From: Bordetella parapertussis
GTDB taxonomy: Bacteria; Pseudomonadota; Gammaproteobacteria; Burkholderiales; Burkholderiaceae_B
Length of the DNA stretch: 18,274 nt
Assembly: GCA_945868195.1 (NCBI GenBank)
Contig: CAMBLP010000029.1
Span: forward strand, 1-18,274
Reading direction: 5' to 3'
Shown here: one piece after another, positions 14,330 to 18,274 of the stretch
Layout: the number at the start of each line of letters is the position of its first letter
How positions within the stretch are numbered: position 1 is the stretch's first letter
Notes under the pieces: generated by a model
The model's database searches: none
The model's input: the letters and a program-made list of their open reading frames with translations, nothing else
Told to the model about the DNA's origin: nothing
Position numbers and translations under genes: made by a program

Positions 14330-15784
14330 ATGACTCGGTTGCATACGTCCCTAGGTCGTTACCTGGGTTTTTTGTTGAGCCTGCTGATTGCAGGCTGTGC
14401 CCCTTTCCCCAAGGTTGATCCGCCCGAGCCTGAGGTAGGCGTTCAGACGCTTGCCTCCAAAGAGGCGTTTTCAGCGCCAAGTGGGAGCTGGCCCTCTGAT
14501 CGTTGGTGGACAAAATACGACGATTCTCAGCTTGACCAGTTAATGACCGAAGCTTTGCGAGACTCACCGAGTCTCAGAGTGGCGCAAGCTCGGGTTCGAC
14601 GAGCGCAAGCGGTGGGTCAAGTCGCCGGAGCGCCTTTATTACCGCAAGTGGGTCTCGAGGCTGCGGCAGGCGTGCAGCGGTTGAGTTACAACTATTTGAC
14701 AGCGCCCCAGAGTGTTGTGCGTGGTTGGAATGATGTGGGTCAGGTCGCCTTGGATATGCGTTGGGAGATCGATTTTTGGGGAAAGTATCGGGCGGGCCTG
14801 GCGGCGGCAACCTCTGAAATCGAGGCGCGCCGAGCCGAATTGGCACAGGCAGAGCTTGTTTTGACGACTTCGCTCGCCTCGGGTTATGCAGAACTGGCTC
14901 GTTTGTATGCGCTCAAAGATACGGCCGAGCGTGCTGTTAAAGTCCGTGCCCGAACACAGTCCTTGTTTGCCGAACGACAATTACATGGACTTGAGACCAA
15001 GGCAAGCGTGTTGGAAGCGCAAGCCAAAGAAGCGCAAGCTCAGACCGAAGACCTCTTTTTAGCAGAGCAAATAGCGCTTCAGAAAAATCGATTGGCCAGT
15101 TTGCTCGGGGCAGGACCTGATCGAGGTTTGCAGATTCGCCGTCCAGGTGCTGTGTTGCAAAAAAGCTTGAGTTTGCCCACAGAGCTGGCGGCAGATTTAA
15201 TAGGAAGGCGGCCGGATGTGGTGGCTGCGCGTCTTCAAGCGCAGGCGCAGTCTAATCTGGTCAAAAGAAGTGAGGCTGATTTTTATCCAAATGTGAATTT
15301 AGCTGCGATCATTGGTTTGCAGTCATTAGGATTGAATGTTCTTGGACAAAGCGGTTCGACGTATGGCAGGGTAGGTCCAGCGATCTCTTTGCCGATTTTT
15401 ACGGGCGGGCGTCTACAAGGAGAGCTCCTTGGTGCGCGCGCTGAGTATGATGAGGCTGTGGCCGTCTACAACAACACTCTGATCCATGCATTGCAAAATG
15501 TTGCAGATGTCGTGACCAGCTATCGAGCGCTCACAGGGCAGCTCATGCAAGCTGAGCGCGGGTTGACAGCGGCTTTACAGGCAAATCAGCTCTCCTCGGG
15601 GAGATATCGAGGCGGTCTCTCCAGTTATCTTGAAGTCTTGGTATCAGAGGACATTATGTTGACCAGCCTGCGCGTCGTCACAGAGTTGCGCGCTAGAAAC
15701 TTTATGTTGGATGTCGCCCTCGCACGTGCGCTAGGTGGCGGTTACCATTCCAATCAAACTGAACCCCTTCGTTTGTCCAAGTGA
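14330..15784 (+). CDS. NodT-family outer-membrane efflux lipoprotein
   Basis: A 484-residue outer-membrane factor of the NodT/OprM type, the TolC-like exit duct of tripartite pumps. The N terminus is a lipoprotein signal: hydrophobic LGFLLSLLIAGC with the lipidated Cys at residue 23 or 24 of the long reading. Two outer-membrane efflux repeats follow, with LRVAQARVRRAQA and the GYAELARLYAL helix in the first. In the second, the RRPDVVAARLQAQAQ and DFYPNVNLAAIIGLQ signatures and PIFTGGRL are clear. The ATG at 14330 directly abuts TAGGAG, leaving no spacer. The in-frame TTG at 14339 (481 residues) has a 9-base spacer and keeps the whole signal peptide, so it is probably the true start. The stop overlaps the ATG of the adaptor gene by one base (TGATG). 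It is the first gene of the efflux operon. Confidence 0.94.
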   Translation: MTRLHTSLGRYLGFLLSLLIAGCAPFPKVDPPEPEVGVQTLASKEAFSAPSGSWPSDRWWTKYDDSQLDQLMTEALRDSPSLRVAQARVRRAQAVGQVAGAPLLPQVGLEAAAGVQRLSYNYLTAPQSVVRGWNDVGQVALDMRWEIDFWGKYRAGLAAATSEIEARRAELAQAELVLTTSLASGYAELARLYALKDTAERAVKVRARTQSLFAERQLHGLETKASVLEAQAKEAQAQTEDLFLAEQIALQKNRLASLLGAGPDRGLQIRRPGAVLQKSLSLPTELAADLIGRRPDVVAARLQAQAQSNLVKRSEADFYPNVNLAAIIGLQSLGLNVLGQSGSTYGRVGPAISLPIFTGGRLQGELLGARAEYDEAVAVYNNTLIHALQNVADVVTSYRALTGQLMQAERGLTAALQANQLSSGRYRGGLSSYLEVLVSEDIMLTSLRVVTELRARNFMLDVALARALGGGYHSNQTEPLRLSK

Positions 15785-16923
15785 TGCAATCCGGTCCAAC
15801 TATGTCCTCGCCTGAAAATTCAAAAGTAAACGCCAATCAACAAAGAAAACGCTGGCTGTTACGCTTGTTGTTCGTCGTGATCTTGTTTTTTGTTCTTTTT
15901 GTTGCGTATTGGTGGTTGCTGGGTTCGCGGGTCGTGTCGACAGACAATGCCTATACCGCCACTGAAGTCGCTCAAGTTGCTGCATCGGTCGACGGTACGA
16001 TCAAGGGGGTCAATGTGATCGATACCCAAGCGGTGAAGCAAGGCGATGTATTGGCTGAAATCGATCCCGCTGATGCAACATTGTCCTTGATTGAGGCGCA
16101 AGCGGAACTTGAGAAAACGGTGCGTAGGGTGGAGGGATATTTTCTCAATAATCAAACCCTTTCCGCGCAGGTGCTGGCTAGAGAGGCGGATCTGCAGCGA
16201 GCCTTAGCTGAGTTACAGGCCGCGCAAGCCGATGATGCGCGCGCTGCTGTTGATCTCAAACGTCGACGCGCACTGTCTAACTCTGGCTCTGTTTCCGCCG
16301 ATGAGTTGACGCGTGCGGAAAATGCCTGGCATACGGCTCAGGCAAATATGTTGGCCTCCCATGCGAATGTCGCGCTTGCGCGCGCAAACGTTGAGAGCGC
16401 GCTAGGTGCGCGACGTATCAATCAAGCGCTCACAGCAAATACGAGCGTGCAAGCACATCCCGAAGTTCAGTTGGCTCAAGCACGAAAAGAACAGGCAAAG
16501 CTGAACCTAGATCGTACGGTCATACGCGCTCCAATCTCCGGTGTTGTGGCCAAGCGACAGGTACAGCTTGGTCAGCGGGTACAGGCGGGGACAACCTTGT
16601 TGGCCATCGTGCCAACCGAACGCATGTATGTGAATGCAAATTTTAAAGAGGTACAACTCAAAAAAGTCCGTGTCGGTCAGCCTGTTGAAGTCATCTCAGA
16701 CTGGTACGGAAATTCAGTGCAATATCGTGGCACGGTGACGGGATTTGCGGGAGGGTCTGGTGCTTCTTTTGCCGTCATTCCCGCTCAAAACGCCACAGGT
16801 AATTGGATTAAAGTCGTTCAACGCGTACCCGTTCGTATCGCATTGGATCCCGAGCAGCTTCGGGCTCACCCACTTGGGGTTGGCCTGTCGATGACGGTGC
16901 GTATTCATTTAGAACGGCCCTAG
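15784..16923 (+). CDS. EmrA/HlyD-type membrane fusion protein
   Basis: A 379-residue periplasmic adaptor of the EmrA branch of the HlyD family, linking an inner-membrane pump to the outer-membrane duct. A basic cytoplasmic tail (QQRKR, about 19-23) leads to one membrane anchor (about 24-47). A biotinyl-lipoyl half domain follows, with VSTDNAYTATEV and VAASVDGTIKGV. A long alanine- and glutamine-rich coiled-coil hairpin spans about 100-230. The second lipoyl half is TVIRAPISGVVAKRQVQLGQRVQAG, seen in segments, and the beta-barrel ends with GNWIKVVQRVPVRI, a signature of EmrA. I choose ATG 15784 because it forms a TGATG overlap with the upstream stop. A GTG at 15781 and an ATG at 15802 are also in frame, and none has a good ribosome site. 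Neighbours on both sides fit an EmrA/EmrB/TolC-type system. Confidence 0.94.
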   Translation: MQSGPTMSSPENSKVNANQQRKRWLLRLLFVVILFFVLFVAYWWLLGSRVVSTDNAYTATEVAQVAASVDGTIKGVNVIDTQAVKQGDVLAEIDPADATLSLIEAQAELEKTVRRVEGYFLNNQTLSAQVLAREADLQRALAELQAAQADDARAAVDLKRRRALSNSGSVSADELTRAENAWHTAQANMLASHANVALARANVESALGARRINQALTANTSVQAHPEVQLAQARKEQAKLNLDRTVIRAPISGVVAKRQVQLGQRVQAGTTLLAIVPTERMYVNANFKEVQLKKVRVGQPVEVISDWYGNSVQYRGTVTGFAGGSGASFAVIPAQNATGNWIKVVQRVPVRIALDPEQLRAHPLGVGLSMTVRIHLERP

Positions 16924-16931
16924 GCGGGTTG

Positions 16932-18274
16932 ATGTTTACGAACAAGTCCAATCTCGAAAGAATAGAGCCGCTCAAGGGCGGCAGGCTTTGGTTTGCTGCG
17001 TTTCTGATTTCGAGTGCGAATTTTATGTCTGTTCTAGACATGACGATCGCCAATGTTTCCATTCCAACTATTTCGGGTAGTCTCGGGGTCACGATTAATC
17101 AGGGCACGTGGGTCATTTCCTCCTATGCGGTGGCCGAGGCGATCATTGTCCCTTTGACGGGCTGGCTTGCCGCGCGCTTCGGTGCAGTGCGTGCGTTTAT
17201 TTGGGCGATGGGGCTGTTCGGTTTGATGTCCGCATTTTGCGGTTTGGCCACCTCATTAGAAATGCTGGTTTTTGCTAGAACGCTCCAAGGGCTTGCAGGT
17301 GGCCCGTTGATGCCCCTGTCGCAAACCTTACTATTAAGAATATTTCCCCCAGAAAAGGCAGGTCTCGCCATCATGATCTGGGCGATGACAACTCTGATCG
17401 CACCGATTATTGGCCCCATTTTAGGAGGCGTGCTGTGTGACAATCTTTCTTGGCCCTGGATCTTTTATATCAACTTGCCGTTGGTGTTACTTGGCTGTTT
17501 TTTTGGAGCCAAGTTGTTGGGTCGATACGAACTGAGTCTCAAACGCGTTCCTATGGATGTGGTGGGTCTGTGTTTGTTAGTGATTTGGGTAGGTTCTTTG
17601 CAACTCATGCTTGATCTGGGCAAGGATTTAGACTGGTTCGCTTCCACTAAAATAGTCATGCTTTCCTTGGTGGCTCTTGTCGGCTTTGCTGTGTTTTTAA
17701 TCTGGGAGTTGACCCATGAGCATCCTATTGTCAATTTGAGGGTATTTAGGCATCGCGGTTTTGCGGTGGCGGTCTTGACGATGAGTATGGGGTATGCGTG
17801 CTTTTTTGCGTTAAATGTTCTGACACCACTTTGGCTTCAAACCAATATGCTCTTCACCCCTAGCCAGTCGGGTTACACCACCGCTTGGACTGCATTATTT
17901 TCCATATGCATAGCACCGCTGGTAGCAAAGTTTGCCAATCGCGTGGATCGTCGTCGGCTAATCAGTGCGGGTGCTTTATGGCTAGCACTCGTGACTGGAT
18001 TGCGAATGTTTAGCAATACGGATATGACGTACTGGGATATTGTCTTTCCACTCATGATCATGGGACTTGGCATGCCGATGTTTTTTATTTCCTCTACAGG
18101 TTTGGCTCTTGGGAGTGTGAACCCCGAGGAGACCGCTTCCGCGGCTGGATTGGTCAGTTTCTTTAGAGCGGTGTCGGCAGCGTTTGCCGTCTCTACGGTC
18201 ACGACAGTTTGGGATCACCGTGCCGTCGTTCATCACGCTGAAAACGTTGCGTTGTTAGATGCGGACAACATCTT
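16932..18274 (+). CDS. EmrB/DHA2-family MFS drug-efflux transporter, 3' end missing
   Basis: An uninterrupted open frame of 447 codons from ATG 16932 to the right edge; the stop lies beyond the window. It starts 8 bases after the adaptor stop. The protein is a multi-helix inner-membrane transporter of the 14-helix DHA2 (EmrB/QacA) group. VLDMTIANVSIPTI in helix 1 is motif D1, GWLAARFGAVR in the loop after helix 2 is motif A, and PIIGPILGGVL is motif C of drug/proton antiporters. WPWIFYINLPLVLL is a typical DHA2 segment after helix 5. About 50-80 C-terminal residues are probably missing compared with typical family length. With the NodT and EmrA genes it forms a complete tripartite proton-driven exporter. 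The exported compound is unknown. Family members expel uncouplers, phenolics and hydrophobic drugs. Confidence 0.95.
   Translation, partial: MFTNKSNLERIEPLKGGRLWFAAFLISSANFMSVLDMTIANVSIPTISGSLGVTINQGTWVISSYAVAEAIIVPLTGWLAARFGAVRAFIWAMGLFGLMSAFCGLATSLEMLVFARTLQGLAGGPLMPLSQTLLLRIFPPEKAGLAIMIWAMTTLIAPIIGPILGGVLCDNLSWPWIFYINLPLVLLGCFFGAKLLGRYELSLKRVPMDVVGLCLLVIWVGSLQLMLDLGKDLDWFASTKIVMLSLVALVGFAVFLIWELTHEHPIVNLRVFRHRGFAVAVLTMSMGYACFFALNVLTPLWLQTNMLFTPSQSGYTTAWTALFSICIAPLVAKFANRVDRRRLISAGALWLALVTGLRMFSNTDMTYWDIVFPLMIMGLGMPMFFISSTGLALGSVNPEETASAAGLVSFFRAVSAAFAVSTVTTVWDHRAVVHHAENVALLDADNI

Noticed and set aside
15859..16155. Antisense frames over the adaptor gene and the MFS gene (also 16808-17092, 17123-17443, 17465-17734, 17873-18202)
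   Set aside because: They are opposite-strand shadows of the adaptor and of the MFS frame that stays open from 16932 to the window edge with family motifs throughout.
1..18274. tRNA, rRNA, CRISPR, insertion sequence, integrase or toxin-antitoxin genes
   Set aside because: Reading both strands showed no such motifs or repeat arrays; nearly all sequence is accounted for by metabolic and transport genes.

Overview
The window looks like a catabolic and transport region of a betaproteobacterium. I would guess Burkholderiales, possibly an Alcaligenaceae-type genome with moderate GC. The reasons are a tripartite-tricarboxylate (Bug/TctC-type) periplasmic receptor encoded beside a CaiB/BaiF CoA-transferase, the NodT/EmrA/EmrB arrangement, and the tight gene packing. 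The taxon is inferred from gene content, not from a marker gene. There are no RNA genes, CRISPR arrays, transposases, phage genes or transcriptional regulators in the window, and no gene-free stretch longer than 300 bases.

Layout. (1) 1-258 (+) is the 3' end of a family III CoA-transferase cut by the window edge. (2) Convergent to it on the minus strand are an HpaI/HpcH-type pyruvate aldolase (286-1074) and a nitroreductase (1228-1890). (3) Divergent from these is a plus-strand cluster: Bug receptor (1976-2938), a complete CoA-transferase (2969-4192), a D-aminoacylase-like amidohydrolase (4262-5950) and a short crotonase-family protein (5968-6663). (4) Facing it with no intergenic base is a minus-strand five-gene operon read from 14223 down to 6664: class V aminotransferase, a 1006-residue FAD/Fe-S 2-hydroxyacid dehydrogenase, a second nitroreductase, an AMP-forming acyl-CoA ligase and a zinc-less MDR oxidoreductase. 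Two ATGA stop/start overlaps and gaps of about 35 bases tie it together. (5) Divergent from the operon at 14330 is a tripartite efflux operon: NodT-type outer-membrane lipoprotein, EmrA/HlyD adaptor and an EmrB/DHA2 MFS pump that runs off the right edge.

How the parts may work together (inference). The Bug receptor would capture an organic acid or amide. The amidohydrolase could cleave an acyl or ring amide. The CoA-transferase and the CoA ligase could activate acids to thioesters for the crotonase-like enzyme and the MDR reductase. The dehydrogenase/aminotransferase pair could turn a 2-hydroxyacid such as glycolate, D-2-hydroxyglutarate or glycerate into a 2-oxoacid and then an amino acid. 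The substrate cannot be read from sequence.

The oddest points are these: an amidohydrolase whose two tight-site zinc histidines appear to be replaced; a crotonase lacking one of the two classical glutamates; an exact 20-bp tandem duplication over the CoA-transferase stop codon; a TGATCA palindrome that supplies both stop codons at the convergent junction; and an efflux gene whose annotated ATG lies inside its own Shine-Dalgarno sequence.
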